DNA from: Stigmatella erecta
Lineage (GTDB): Bacteria > Myxococcota > Myxococcia > Myxococcales > Myxococcaceae
Reading direction: 5' to 3'
Assembly (NCBI RefSeq): GCF_900111745.1
Contig: NZ_FOIJ01000021.1
Coordinates: forward strand, 95,769-159,768
Length of the DNA: 64,000 nucleotides
The position numbers and the translations under genes were made by a program. The stretch's first letter is position 1; each line of letters opens with the position of its first letter. Of this stretch, positions 1 to 8,991 are shown piece after piece. A model generated the notes under the pieces. The model ran no database searches. It saw only the letters and a program-made list of their open reading frames with translations, and had not been told where the DNA came from.

Positions 1-1
1 C

Positions 2-730
2 GCGGGCGTGGGACACGAAATCAACAACCCCCTGGCCTACGTCATCAGCAACATCAACTACGTGCACCGCGAGCTGGGGCTCCTGCAGGATGCCGCCTCG
101 CCGGAGACCCAGCACGAGCTGCTCGCGGCGATCGCCGACGCGCAGGAGGGCGCCGAGCGCGTGCGCATCATCGTCCAGGACCTGAAGATGCTGGCGCAGG
201 CGCAGGACTTCCGGTCGCTCGTGGAGCACGACACCTGCAACGGGCCGTCGGACCTGAAGGCCATCGTCGACAGCGCCGTGCGCGTCGCCGCGCAGCAGAT
301 CCGCCGCCGGGCCCGGCTGGTGACGGAGTTCGACGCCATCCCCCTGGTGCAGGGCAACGAGGGGCGGCTGCGGCAGGTGTTCCTCAACCTGCTCATCAAC
401 GCCGCCCAGGCCATTCCCGAGGGCCGCGTGGACCAGAATGAGATCCGCGTGGTGGCCCGCCAGGTGGCCCCCCAGCGCGTGAGCGTGGAGGTGCACGACA
501 CGGGGTGCGGCATCCCGGCGGAGAACCTGGAGCACATCTTTGATCCGTTCTTCACCACCAAGCCCCCCGGGGAGGGCACGGGGCTGGGGCTCTCGGTGAG
601 CCACAGCATCATCACCGCCATGGGCGGCGCCATCAGCGTGGAGAGCGATGTGGGCAGCGGCACCACCATCCGCGTCCACCTGCCCACCGTGGAGCGGTCC
701 CTGCGCGGGGCGATGCAGCCCTCGCACTGA
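2..730 (+). CDS. Sensor histidine kinase, C-terminal part (5' end outside window)
   Basis: This is the catalytic half of a two-component sensor kinase, which autophosphorylates on His and passes the phosphate to a response regulator. The reading frame is open to the window edge. The first visible residues run directly into the H-box GHEINNPL, so the sensor domain and true start lie upstream. After the dimerisation helix come the N-box (LRQVFLNLLINAAQA), the G1 box (DTGCGIP), the F box (PFFTTKPP) and the G2 box (GTGLGLSV), so the HATPase_c domain is complete. The HEINNPL type of H-box is common in large myxobacterial hybrid or PAS/GAF kinases. No partner regulator is visible inside the window, and the next gene is convergent. 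The signal sensed cannot be inferred. Confidence 0.93.
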   Translation, partial: AGVGHEINNPLAYVISNINYVHRELGLLQDAASPETQHELLAAIADAQEGAERVRIIVQDLKMLAQAQDFRSLVEHDTCNGPSDLKAIVDSAVRVAAQQIRRRARLVTEFDAIPLVQGNEGRLRQVFLNLLINAAQAIPEGRVDQNEIRVVARQVAPQRVSVEVHDTGCGIPAENLEHIFDPFFTTKPPGEGTGLGLSVSHSIITAMGGAISVESDVGSGTTIRVHLPTVERSLRGAMQPSH

Positions 731-753
731 GGCGAGGGCCGCGCCCGCGGACT

Positions 754-1785
754 TCAGGGAATGGGCAGCGGGTTGCGCTCGGTGAACTGGCGCTGGTGCC
801 AGTACGGGTAGGCGGGCACCGTGGCGCTGGCCGCGTCCAGCTTCGCCACCTGCGCGGCCGTCAGGTTCCAGCCCACCGCGCCCAGGTTCTGGCGCAGCTG
901 CTCCTCGTTGCGCGCGCCGATGATGACGTTGGCCACCGTGGGCCGCTGCAGCAGCCAGTTGAGCGCCACCTGCGGCACCGTCTTGCCCGTCTCCGCCGCC
1001 ACCGCGTCCAGCGCGTCCACCACCTGGTAGAGGTACTCGTCGGGCACCTTCGGGCCGCCCTCCTTCGTCACCGCCGTCAGGCGGGTGCCCTGCGGCGCGG
1101 GCTGGCCGCGCCGGATCTTCCCGGTGAGCCGCCCCCAGCCCAGCGGGCTCCACACCACCGCGCTCACCTTCTGGTCGAGCCCCAGCGGCATCAGCTCCCA
1201 CTCGTACTCGCGCCCCACGAGCGAGTAGTACGCCTGGTGGGCCACGTACCGGGAGAGGTTGTGCCGGTCCGACACCGCCAGCGACTTCATCAGGTGCCAG
1301 CCCGAGAAGTTCGAGCAGCCGAGGTAGCGAATCTTGCCGGCACGCACCAGGTCATCGAGCGCGTTGAGCGTCTCCTCCACCGGCGTGGTGGCATCGAAGC
1401 CGTGCAGTTGGAAGAGATCGATGTAGTCGGTGCCCAGGCGGCGCAGGCTCGCCTCGCAGGAGCGGATGAGGTGGTAGCGCGAGGAGCCCACGTCGTTGGG
1501 GCCCTTGCCCGCGCGGAAGGTGGCCTTGGTGGAAATAATGACCTGGTCTCGCCGGCCCTGGATGGCCTGGCCCAGGATCTCCTCGGCCATGCCATTGGAA
1601 TACACATCGGCCGAGTCGAACATGGTCAGCCCCGCGTCGAGCGAGATGTCGACGAGCCGGGTGGCCTCCTTCACGTCCGAGGAGCCGAAGCCCTTGAAGA
1701 AGTCATTGCTGCCGCCAAAGGACGCCGTGCCCAGGCTGAACACGGGAACCTTGAACCCCGAACCACCCAGCTGTCTGTATTCCAT
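754..1785 (-). CDS. Aldo/keto reductase
   Basis: A 343-residue NADPH-dependent oxidoreductase of the AKR superfamily, cytosolic, probably reducing aldehydes or ketones. The N-terminus MEYRQLGGSGFKVP is the usual first strand. The catalytic tetrad can be placed at Asp57 and Tyr62 (FDSADVYSNG), Lys87 (ISTKATF) and His128 (LFQLHGFD). The C-terminal cofactor loop (VIIGARNEEQL) is present. Length and order of motifs fit the YajO/IolS-like or potassium-channel-beta-like branch. It is convergent with the kinase at the left edge and head-to-tail with cysC. The substrate is unknown. Confidence 0.92.
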   Translation of the reverse strand: MEYRQLGGSGFKVPVFSLGTASFGGSNDFFKGFGSSDVKEATRLVDISLDAGLTMFDSADVYSNGMAEEILGQAIQGRRDQVIISTKATFRAGKGPNDVGSSRYHLIRSCEASLRRLGTDYIDLFQLHGFDATTPVEETLNALDDLVRAGKIRYLGCSNFSGWHLMKSLAVSDRHNLSRYVAHQAYYSLVGREYEWELMPLGLDQKVSAVVWSPLGWGRLTGKIRRGQPAPQGTRLTAVTKEGGPKVPDEYLYQVVDALDAVAAETGKTVPQVALNWLLQRPTVANVIIGARNEEQLRQNLGAVGWNLTAAQVAKLDAASATVPAYPYWHQRQFTERNPLPIP

Positions 1786-1824
1786 GGGGCGGATTGTCTC
1801 CAGGCCCCCTTCCGAGGCAAGGGA

Positions 1825-2433
1825 TTACGCGGGAGGCGCCGCCATCCGTGCCGGGGTGAACAGGCCTCGCTCGCGCAAGCGTTCGAGAATGCGTGCCACG
1901 CCTTGCTCGACGGACTCCTGGTCCGTGTGCACCACCACGTCCGGGCGCTCCGGCGGCTCGTAGGGGGCCGAGATGCCGGTGAAGTGGGCAATCTCTCCCG
2001 CCAGCGCCTTCTTGTAGAGCCCCTTCACATCGCGCTGGATGAGCGCCTCCAGGCTGGCGTGGGCATGCACCTCCACGAAGGCGATGCCCTGCTCCCCGGC
2101 CAGACGCCGCACCTCCTCGCGCCCCTGGCGGTAGGGGGAGATGGCCGCGGTGATGACCGCGACCCGGTGCCGGGCCAGCACGCGGGCCACATAGCCAATG
2201 CGGCGGATGTTCTCCTCGCGGTCCGCCCGGGAGAAGCCCAGCCCCCGCGAGAGGACGGTCCGCACCTCGTCCCCATCCAGGATTTCCACGGGCAGGACAG
2301 GCTCCAGCTCGCGCCGGACCGCGAGCGAGAGCGTGCTCTTGCCCGCCCCGGACAGGCCCGTCAGCCAGAGGATGAACCCCGCGGGCCTGCCTCCATCGAC
2401 ATCCCGTGGGTGAGAGGTGAGCGCGTGGTCCAT
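1825..2433 (-). CDS. cysC: Adenylylsulfate (APS) kinase
   Basis: Phosphorylates adenosine 5'-phosphosulfate to PAPS, the sulfate donor for reductive assimilation or sulfotransferases. The 202-residue product has a Walker A GLSGAGKS at 26-33, the DGDEVR segment, the FSRADREENIRRIGYVA helix, the ISPYRQGR loop and the GLYKKA and SAPYEPPE signatures typical of CysC. The frame stays open far upstream but the family begins just before the Walker A motif, so the ATG at 2433 is chosen (2448 is an alternative). No ATP sulfurylase is adjacent, so it is a stand-alone kinase here, possibly for sulfonated metabolites. It is divergent from the SDR gene that starts at 2522, with under 100 bp for both promoters. 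Confidence 0.92.
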   Translation of the reverse strand: MDHALTSHPRDVDGGRPAGFILWLTGLSGAGKSTLSLAVRRELEPVLPVEILDGDEVRTVLSRGLGFSRADREENIRRIGYVARVLARHRVAVITAAISPYRQGREEVRRLAGEQGIAFVEVHAHASLEALIQRDVKGLYKKALAGEIAHFTGISAPYEPPERPDVVVHTDQESVEQGVARILERLRERGLFTPARMAAPPA

Positions 2434-2521
2434 GGGGCACCGGAGCATCCCCGCTCCCGGCGCGGATATCCAGGGCGCCCGGGGCCGGGCCTGCGCTATA
2501 TGGGCGCGGGAGGAAACGTCC

Positions 2522-3301
2522 ATGCCGCGCCAAGTGGCCCTCATCACCGGAGCTTCCGCAGGATTGGGAGAGCAGTTCGCAGAGCGCTTCGCCCAAGGTG
2601 GGCACGACGTCATCCTCGTGGCGCGCACCGCCTCGCGGCTGGAGGCGCTGGCCACCCGGCTGGAGCAGGCGCACGGCGGCAAGGTGCACGTGCTGCCCGC
2701 GGACCTGGCCCGGCCCGAGGCCCCCGCGCGCATCTTCGAGGAGGTGCGCGCCCGGGGACTCGAGGTGGAGTACCTCGTCAACAACGCGGGCTTTGGCTCC
2801 TCGGGTGCCTTCCTGGACCAGGCCGTGGAGCGCGAGGCGGAGATGGTGGAGGTCAACTGCACCGCGCTGCTGAAGCTGACGCACCTGTTCGCCCAGCCCA
2901 TGCGGGCGCGGCGCTCCGGGCGCATCCTCAACATCGCGTCCACGGCGGGGTTCCAGCCGGGCCCCTACATGGCCACGTACTACGCGACCAAGGCCTTCGT
3001 GGTGTCGTTCTCCGAGGCGCTCGCGCACGAGCTCCGGGGCACCGGGGTGACGGTGACGTGCCACTGCCCCGGCGCCACGCACACGGAGTTCGCCTCGCGG
3101 GCGAGCATCGAGAAGACGCGCCTGTTCCAGCGGCCCGGGGTGGCGGCGGCCCCGGACGTGGCGGCGGATGCCTACGCGGCGATGATGAAGGGCCGCGTGC
3201 TGGCGGTGCACGGCCTGGTCAACTGGCTGGGCACGGTGGGCGTGCGGTTCGGCCCGCGCGCCCTCGTGCGCTCCATCGCCGCCAGCCTCAACAAGACCTG
3301 A
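2522..3301 (+). CDS. Short-chain dehydrogenase/reductase (SDR)
   Basis: A 259-residue classical SDR of the DltE/YqjQ-like type. The Rossmann cofactor motif TGASAGLG lies at about 9-16, the NNAG motif follows (LVNNAGFG), and the active-site Ser and YxxxK are present (IASTAG, then YYATK). The ATG at 2522 is preceded by a clear GGAGG eight bases upstream, so the longer open frame from 2417 is rejected. Such proteins reduce ketones or lipid-derived carbonyls with NAD(P)H; the substrate cannot be told. It shares a divergent promoter region with cysC, and its stop codon lies in a hairpin shared with the next, convergent gene. Confidence 0.9.
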   Translation: MPRQVALITGASAGLGEQFAERFAQGGHDVILVARTASRLEALATRLEQAHGGKVHVLPADLARPEAPARIFEEVRARGLEVEYLVNNAGFGSSGAFLDQAVEREAEMVEVNCTALLKLTHLFAQPMRARRSGRILNIASTAGFQPGPYMATYYATKAFVVSFSEALAHELRGTGVTVTCHCPGATHTEFASRASIEKTRLFQRPGVAAAPDVAADAYAAMMKGRVLAVHGLVNWLGTVGVRFGPRALVRSIAASLNKT

Positions 3302-3325
3302 GCGGCCCCGGGCGCCTTCCGCTCA
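3299..3325. terminator. Bidirectional hairpin containing both stop codons
   Basis: TGAGCGG (3299-3305) and CCGCTCA (3319-3325) form a perfect 7-bp stem around a GC-rich loop. The outer triplets are the TGA stop of the SDR gene on the + strand and the TGA stop of the RlpA-like gene on the - strand. This geometry suits a shared terminator for two convergent genes. There is no T-tract, as is usual in such GC-rich genomes. Confidence 0.55.
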
Positions 3326-3742
3326 GAGCACCTGGTACTGCACGTTGATGACGCCGAGATCCGGATTGGCGAGCTGGATGAAGGCCCCGTAGGTCAGATC
3401 CAGGCACCGGGTCCCGCCGAAGCCGCCCCGGTCATTGATGGTCACGATGACCGACTTGGTCCCGTAGGTCACCTTGACCTGGGTGCCGAAGGGAAAGGAG
3501 TTGTGCGCCGCCTTGAGCGCCATCCGGTGGAACGGCTCGCCACTGGCCGTCGGCCACCCCTCCGGAATCTCCCCCACCGCGCCGTACCAGGACGCCTGGC
3601 AGGTGGCCATCGTGCCGATGGGGCTCACGGACGCCTCCGCCGGCCGCGCCAGCGTGAGGACCGCCGCCGTGCCAATCCCTGCCACCAGCGTGGCGGCAAT
3701 CACTGCGCGGCGGTGAAGGTTCAGACGGTTCATCATGTTCAT
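3323..3742 (-). CDS. Exported RlpA-like double-psi beta-barrel protein
   Basis: A 139-residue exported protein. The N-terminus MNMMNRLNLHRR followed by a hydrophobic stretch and AEASVS is a signal peptide. The mature part carries the RlpA/expansin-like signature: ASWYG, ASGEPF, ALKAAHNSFPFGTQVKV and the catalytic-type motif VTINDRGGFGG. This fold is found in peptidoglycan-cleaving RlpA and related septal or cell-wall proteins, so a role in binding or trimming the wall is likely. There is no SPOR domain. The ATG at 3742 is chosen because GGAGAG lies six bases upstream and the signal peptide begins there; the longer frame to 3793 adds an unlikely leader. Confidence 0.85.
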   Translation of the reverse strand: MNMMNRLNLHRRAVIAATLVAGIGTAAVLTLARPAEASVSPIGTMATCQASWYGAVGEIPEGWPTASGEPFHRMALKAAHNSFPFGTQVKVTYGTKSVIVTINDRGGFGGTRCLDLTYGAFIQLANPDLGVINVQYQVL

Positions 3743-3996
3743 GGGTGCTCTCCGTTTCGGGTCAATGCCTCGCACCAAGAAGTGCCAGAACACTCTTGAA
3801 CCGGATTGCAGGTCTGTCCAGATTTACCAACCTGAGATTGGTTTAGCGCAAGACGGATTCACCCTCAGCGGTCTTTTGCCGTAGCACTTCCCCCGCCGAG
3901 GGAAACGCGGAGGGGGGGCCAGACTTCTTCTGTTACTTGTGAAACACTTCCCCGGCAGCGCCGATGGCGTAATCCCCCCCCCCGCCCCGAGGGAGC
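3743..3996. promoter_or_regulatory. Divergent promoter region upstream of the pyrimidine operon
   Basis: 254 bases between the rlpA-like gene and the dihydropyrimidinase gene. It is the only non-coding block before the seven-gene operon and must hold its promoter. AT-richer stretches lie at about 3810-3850. A run of ten C residues sits about 13 bases before the ATG at 3997, followed by GAGGGAG as a ribosome-binding site. I see no convincing operator palindrome. Confidence 0.4.
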
Positions 3997-5391
3997 ATGA
4001 GCGTCCTCATCCAGAATGGCCGAATCGTCACCGCCGTGGACGACTATGTGGCGGATGTGTTCATCGAGGGAGAGCAGGTCTCCCTCATTGGCAAGAACCT
4101 GAAGATCGCGGCGGACCAGGTCATCGACGCCACGAACCGGCTGGTCCTTCCGGGGGGAATCGATCCCCATACCCACTTCGACATGCCCTTTGGCGGGACC
4201 GTCTCTGCGGACGACTTCGCCAGCGGAACGAAGGCGGCGGCCTTTGGTGGCACCACCTGCATCATCGACTTCGCGGTGCAGACCAAGGGGCAGTCCACCC
4301 TGCAGGGGCTGGATGTCTGGCATGCCAAGGCGCAAGGCAAGAGCACCATCGACTATGCCTTTCACATGATTGTCACCGACATGCCGGACGAGCGGCTGCC
4401 GGAGATGCGGCGGCTCGCCGATGAGGGCGTCACCTCCTACAAGCTGTTCATGGCCTATCCTGGCGCCCTCTACGTGGACGATGGGACGCTGTACCGCGCC
4501 TTCCGCCAGGCCGGGGAGAATGGCACCCGCATCTGCATGCATGCCGAGAACGGCATCGTCATCGATGAGATCATCAAAGCGGCGGTGAAGGACGGGAAAA
4601 CGCAACCCCGGTGGCACGCGCTCACCCGGCCCACCCGGATGGAGGCCGAGGGCGTGCACCGCGCCATCAGCATCGCCGAGGTGGCGCAGGTGCCGCTCTA
4701 CATCGTTCACCTCTCCAGCTCGGATGCGCTGGAGGAAGTGAAGCGCGGCCGGGCGCGCGGCGTGGATGTCATTGCCGAGACGTGCCCCCAGTACCTCTTC
4801 CTGGACCAGAGCTACTACGAGCGCGAGGGCTTCGAGGGCGCCAAGTGGGTGATGACCCCCGCGCTGCGCGAGCGGTGGAACCAGGACGAGCTGTGGCAGG
4901 GCCTGAAGTTCCGGGACCTGGAGACCATCGCCACGGACCACTGTCCCTTCTGCTTCAAGGACCAGAAGGCGCTGGGCAAGGACTCCTTCACGAAGATTCC
5001 CAACGGGGCCCCGGGCGTGGAGAACCGGATGAGCCTCGTCTACAACGGCGGCGTGGTGTCCGGGCGCATCTCCCTCAACCGCTTCGTGGAGCTGACCTCC
5101 ACGGCCGCCGCCAAGGCCTTTGGCCTCTTCCCGAAGAAGGGCACCATCGCCGTGGGCTCCGACGCGGACATCGTCATCTTCGATCCGGACCGCCAGGAGA
5201 CCATCAGCGTCAACAACCCCCATACGCACCACATGCGTGTGGACTACAGCGCCTACGAGGGCTTCGTGGTGCAGGGCTTCACCGAGACGGTGCTCTCCCG
5301 CGGACGCGTCATCATCGAGAAGAACACGTTGAAGACCGAGGGCGGCGGGCAGTTCGTCAAGCGCGCCCTGTGCAACACGTTGCTGCGCTGA
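3997..5391 (+). CDS. hydA: Dihydropyrimidinase / D-hydantoinase
   Basis: Hydrolyses the amide ring bond of 5,6-dihydrouracil or dihydrothymine to give N-carbamoyl-beta-amino acids, the second step of reductive pyrimidine catabolism. The 464-residue product has the full binuclear zinc site of the cyclic amidohydrolases: DPHTH (His58, His60), the lysine that is carboxylated in the TSYKLF motif (Lys149), His182 (CMHAENG), His238 (YIVHLSSSDAL) and Asp314 (IATDHCPF). Length is normal for the family. It is first in an operon with beta-ureidopropionase, aminotransferase, preT, preA and a transporter, which favours dihydropyrimidinase over a pure hydantoinase role. The ATG has GAGGGAG a few bases upstream. 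Confidence 0.95.
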   Translation: MSVLIQNGRIVTAVDDYVADVFIEGEQVSLIGKNLKIAADQVIDATNRLVLPGGIDPHTHFDMPFGGTVSADDFASGTKAAAFGGTTCIIDFAVQTKGQSTLQGLDVWHAKAQGKSTIDYAFHMIVTDMPDERLPEMRRLADEGVTSYKLFMAYPGALYVDDGTLYRAFRQAGENGTRICMHAENGIVIDEIIKAAVKDGKTQPRWHALTRPTRMEAEGVHRAISIAEVAQVPLYIVHLSSSDALEEVKRGRARGVDVIAETCPQYLFLDQSYYEREGFEGAKWVMTPALRERWNQDELWQGLKFRDLETIATDHCPFCFKDQKALGKDSFTKIPNGAPGVENRMSLVYNGGVVSGRISLNRFVELTSTAAAKAFGLFPKKGTIAVGSDADIVIFDPDRQETISVNNPHTHHMRVDYSAYEGFVVQGFTETVLSRGRVIIEKNTLKTEGGGQFVKRALCNTLLR

Positions 5392-5452
5392 AGCCCGCGG
5401 CCACTCTTCCTTCCCTTCCCGGGACCGTGAGGTCCCCTCTTCGAGGTGCGGC

Positions 5453-6322
5453 ATGCGTAAGGTCACCGGCGGGCTCATCCAGTGCTCCAATCCCATCAAC
5501 GACCCAGCGGCGTCTGTCCAGACCATCCGGGACGCGATGTTCGAGAAGCACCTGCCCCTCATCGAGGAGGCGGGCAAGCGCGGCACGCAGATCCTCTGTC
5601 TCCAGGAGGTCTTCAACGGCCCGTACTTCTGTCCCTCGCAGGACGCGAAGTGGTGTGACATCGCCGAGACCATTCCCGGCCCCACCGTCACGCAGCTGTC
5701 CGCCTATGCGAAGAAGTACCAGATGGCGATGATCATCCCCCTCTATGAGCGGGAGATGGCGGGCGTCTATTACAACACCGCCGCGGTCGTGGACGCGGAC
5801 GGCACGTACCTGGGCAAGTACCGCAAGAACCACATCCCCCACACCAACGGCTTCTGGGAGAAGTTCTTCTTCAAGCCGGGCAACCTGGGCTACCCCACCT
5901 TCCAGACGCGCTACGCCCGGATCGGCGTGTACATCTGCTACGACCGGCACTTCCCCGAGGGCGCACGCCTGCTGGGGCTCAACGGGGCGGAGATCGTCTT
6001 CAACCCGTCCGCCACGGTGGCGGGGCTGTCCCAGTACCTGTGGAAGCTGGAGCAGCCGGCGCACGCGGTGGCCAACGGCTACTTCATCGCCGCCAGCAAC
6101 CGCGTGGGCACCGAGGCGCCCTGGAACATCGGCCGCTTCTACGGCAGCAGCTACTTCTGCGATCCGCGCGGCAACATGCTCGCCGTGGCCAGCGAGGACC
6201 AGGACCAGCTCATCACCGCCGAGATGGATCTCGATCTCATCGAGGAGGTGCGCCGCACCTGGCAGTTCTTCCGGGACCGCCGGCCCGACACCTACGAGAA
6301 CATGTCCAAGCAGCTGCCGTAA
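5453..6322 (+). CDS. Beta-ureidopropionase (N-carbamoyl-beta-alanine amidohydrolase)
   Basis: Third step of reductive pyrimidine degradation: N-carbamoyl-beta-alanine (or the aminoisobutyrate analogue) to beta-alanine, CO2 and ammonia. The 289-residue protein belongs to the nitrilase superfamily and shows the Glu-Lys-Cys triad at Glu52 (LCLQEVFNGPYFC), Lys125 (KYRKNHIP) and Cys162 (GVYICYDRHFPEG). The cysteine context and the GSSYFCDPRG segment resemble plant and bacterial beta-ureidopropionases more than aliphatic nitrilases. It follows the dihydropyrimidinase gene by 61 bases and is clearly in the same operon. Confidence 0.93.
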   Translation: MRKVTGGLIQCSNPINDPAASVQTIRDAMFEKHLPLIEEAGKRGTQILCLQEVFNGPYFCPSQDAKWCDIAETIPGPTVTQLSAYAKKYQMAMIIPLYEREMAGVYYNTAAVVDADGTYLGKYRKNHIPHTNGFWEKFFFKPGNLGYPTFQTRYARIGVYICYDRHFPEGARLLGLNGAEIVFNPSATVAGLSQYLWKLEQPAHAVANGYFIAASNRVGTEAPWNIGRFYGSSYFCDPRGNMLAVASEDQDQLITAEMDLDLIEEVRRTWQFFRDRRPDTYENMSKQLP

Positions 6323-6344
6323 CATGCACGGGGGAGACAAGACG

Positions 6345-7643
6345 ATGGAATCCAAGACGATCCGCGCCAAGCACAAGCAGTACCTGCTGCCCTCGGTGGC
6401 CAACTACTACGAGGAGCCCGTGGTCCTGCATGAAGGCAAGGGCTCGCGCATCACCGACCTGGACGGCAAGAGCTACCTGGACTTCTTCGGCGGCATCCTC
6501 ACCGTCTCCGTCGGCCACGCCAACGCGCGGGTGAACGCCGCCGTCAGCGCCCAGCTCCAGCGCCTGAGCCACGTCTCCACGCTCTATCCCACCGTGCCCA
6601 TCGTGGAGCTGGCGGAGAAGCTGGTGGCCGTGGCGCCCGGGAACCTCAAGAAGGCCTTCTTCACCGCCTCGGGCACGGAGGCGGACGAGACGGCGGTGGT
6701 GCTCGCCCAGGTGGCCACCGGCAACCAGGAGCTCATCGCGCTGCGCCACGGGTACTCGGGGCGCTCGCTGCTGGCGCAGTCGCTCACCGCCCACTCGAAC
6801 TACCGCGCCGTGCCCAGCCAGGTGGCCGCCATCAAGCACGGGCTGTCGCCTTACTGCTACCGCTGCCCGCTCAAGCTGGAGCCCGGCACGTGTGGCACCG
6901 CGTGCGCCAAGGATCTGGAGGAGCTCATCCGCACCACCACCACCGGCCGCATCGCCGGCATGCTGGCCGAGCCCATCCAGGGCGTGGGCGGCTTCATCAC
7001 CCCGCCCAAGGAATACTTCGAGATCGCCTCGGAGATCATCCGCAAGTACGGCGGGCTGATGATCATCGACGAGGTGCAGACGGGGTTTGGCCGCACCGGG
7101 AAGATGTGGGGGGCGCAGCAGTACGGCGTGGACCCGGACATCATGACCACGGCCAAGGGCATCGCCAACGGCTTGCCCCTGGCCGCCACGCTCTGCACGC
7201 CCGCCATCGGCGATGCGTTCAAGTCGAGCACCATCTCCACCTTCGGTGGCAACCCGCTGTCCTGCGCGGCGGCCATCGCCGTGCTGGAGGAAATCGAGGA
7301 GAACCACCTGGTGGAGAACGCCGCCAAGCGCGGCGAGGAGCTGCGCGAGGGGCTGGTGCGGCTCCAGCGCAAGCACCCGAAGACCATTGGCGACGTGCGC
7401 GGCATGGGGCTGATGCAGGCGCTGGAGCTGGTGGTGGATGAGACCACCCGGGACCGCACCCCCAACCCGCGCGCCACGCTCCAGCTCTTCGAGGAGACGA
7501 AGAAGCGCGGCCTGCTCATCGGCAAGGGCGGGCTCTACGGCAACACCATCCGCATCGCCCCGGCGCTCAACATCACGGCCGGCGAGGTGGCGGAGGGGCT
7601 CCGGGCCCTCGAGGAATCCTTCGCGGCGATGGGGGTGGCATGA
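6345..7643 (+). CDS. Class-III aminotransferase, PLP-dependent (beta-alanine / aminoisobutyrate type)
   Basis: A 432-residue PLP enzyme that probably moves the amino group of beta-alanine or 3-aminoisobutyrate to pyruvate or glyoxylate, the last step of the operon's pathway. The PLP lysine is Lys271 (TTAKGIANGLP) and the pyridine-nitrogen Asp is Asp242 (IIDEVQTGFGRTG). The closest recognisable group is AGXT2-like alanine-glyoxylate/beta-alanine aminotransferases. A short CxxC plus second CxxxC segment near 171-187 (CYRCP, CGTACA) is seen in this subgroup. The ATG at 6345 is preferred over 6324 because GGGGGAG lies at normal distance. Its stop overlaps the preT start (ATGA). Confidence 0.92.
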   Translation: MESKTIRAKHKQYLLPSVANYYEEPVVLHEGKGSRITDLDGKSYLDFFGGILTVSVGHANARVNAAVSAQLQRLSHVSTLYPTVPIVELAEKLVAVAPGNLKKAFFTASGTEADETAVVLAQVATGNQELIALRHGYSGRSLLAQSLTAHSNYRAVPSQVAAIKHGLSPYCYRCPLKLEPGTCGTACAKDLEELIRTTTTGRIAGMLAEPIQGVGGFITPPKEYFEIASEIIRKYGGLMIIDEVQTGFGRTGKMWGAQQYGVDPDIMTTAKGIANGLPLAATLCTPAIGDAFKSSTISTFGGNPLSCAAAIAVLEEIEENHLVENAAKRGEELREGLVRLQRKHPKTIGDVRGMGLMQALELVVDETTRDRTPNPRATLQLFEETKKRGLLIGKGGLYGNTIRIAPALNITAGEVAEGLRALEESFAAMGVA

Positions 7644-8986
7644 AGCAAGGGGATGCGAAGCGGTGGGAGCTTCCGCCTGACCGGGCGGAGGAGGCCTTCG
7701 AGGACAAGAGGCCCCTGTACACGCCCGCCGAGGCCCTGGCCGAGGCCCACCGCTGCCTGTATTGCTCCGGCGCCCCCTGCATCCAGGCCTGCCCCACCGG
7801 CATCGACGTCCCCACCTTCATCCGGAAAATCGGTACCGGGAACCTGAAGGGCGCCGCGCGCACCATTCTCTCCGCCAACCTCCTGGGACAGAGCTGTGCC
7901 CAGGTCTGTCCGGTGGAGGTGCTGTGCGCGGGCGCCTGCGTCTACACGGAGTGGGGACGCGAGCCCATCGCCATTGGCCGGCTCCAGCGCTACGCGGTGG
8001 AGAACACGCTGGCCACCACCCCGCCGCTCTTTCAGGCCCAGCCGCCCACCGGCAAGCGCATCGCCCTGGTGGGTTCGGGGCCCGCGTCCATCGCCGCCGC
8101 GGGGCTCCTCGCCCTGGAGGGGCACACCTGCTTCATTTACGAGCGCAAGGCCCTGCCCGGGGGGCTCAACACGCTGGGAATCGCTCCCTACAAGCTCAAG
8201 GGACCGGAGGCGCTCCGGGAGCTGGAGTGGGTGCTCTCCCTCGGGCGCATCGAGCTGCGCACGGGCATCGAGGTGGTGGAGACGGCCACGGGCCCCGGCC
8301 AGGTGTCCGCCACCGAGTTGCTCGCGTCCCATGACGCCGTGTTCCTGGGGCTGGGGCTGGGCGCGGATGCGCGGATGGGAATCCCCGGCGCGCAGGGCGC
8401 GGGCGTCCACGGGGCCACCCACCTCATCGAGCGGCTCAAGACGGAGCCGGGGCTGACGCTGGAGGGCGCCCGCCGGGCCCTCGTCATCGGCGGAGGCAAC
8501 ACCGCGCTCGACATCGCCCATGAGCTGGCGCTGCTGGGCGTGGAGGTGGCCATGGTGTACCGCCGATCCGAGGAAGAAATGGGAGGCTATGCCCACGAGC
8601 TGGATGCCGCCCGCCTGGATGGGGTGCGGCTGCTGGAGAACCGGCAGCCGGTGGAGATCCTCCGCGAGGGCGGGCGCGTGGTGGCGGTGCGGCTGGACTT
8701 GCTGGCCAGGGGCACGCCCGTGCCAGGCGCCGGGGAGACGCTGCCCACGGACCTGGTGGTGATGGCCATTGGCCAGGAGCGTGCCACGCACGTGGCCCGG
8801 GCTTTCGCCGGCGTCGTCCTGGACGCGCGGGGCCGGGTGCAGGTGGATCCGCTCACCCACCGCACCGGCAACCCGAAGGTCTGGAGTGGCGGTGATTGCG
8901 TCAATGGCGGCAAGGAAGTCGTCAATGCCGTGGCGGAGGCGAAGCTCGCCGTCCGGGACATCCAGCGGTATCTCGCAGGGGAGTGA
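7640..8986 (+). CDS. preT: Dihydropyrimidine dehydrogenase, NAD(P)H/FAD subunit
   Basis: The electron-input subunit of the NAD(P)H-dependent dihydropyrimidine dehydrogenase. It passes electrons from FAD through iron-sulfur clusters to PreA. The 448-residue protein is built like the small subunit of glutamate synthase. The N-terminal Cys-rich domain has C39, C42, C47, C51 (CLYCSGAPCIQAC) and C86, C90, C96, C100. The FAD-binding GSGPAS is at 145-150 and the NADPH-binding GGGNTALD near 278. The C-terminal GGDCVNGGKEVVNAV closes the FAD site. It overlaps the aminotransferase stop by four bases and precedes preA by five, so translation is probably coupled. Confidence 0.95.
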   Translation: MKQGDAKRWELPPDRAEEAFEDKRPLYTPAEALAEAHRCLYCSGAPCIQACPTGIDVPTFIRKIGTGNLKGAARTILSANLLGQSCAQVCPVEVLCAGACVYTEWGREPIAIGRLQRYAVENTLATTPPLFQAQPPTGKRIALVGSGPASIAAAGLLALEGHTCFIYERKALPGGLNTLGIAPYKLKGPEALRELEWVLSLGRIELRTGIEVVETATGPGQVSATELLASHDAVFLGLGLGADARMGIPGAQGAGVHGATHLIERLKTEPGLTLEGARRALVIGGGNTALDIAHELALLGVEVAMVYRRSEEEMGGYAHELDAARLDGVRLLENRQPVEILREGGRVVAVRLDLLARGTPVPGAGETLPTDLVVMAIGQERATHVARAFAGVVLDARGRVQVDPLTHRTGNPKVWSGGDCVNGGKEVVNAVAEAKLAVRDIQRYLAGE

Positions 8987-8991
8987 AGGCC

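Noticed and set aside
796..3348. An 850-residue + strand open frame
   Set aside because: Runs antisense to the aldo/keto reductase and cysC and out of frame through the SDR gene; no recognisable protein.
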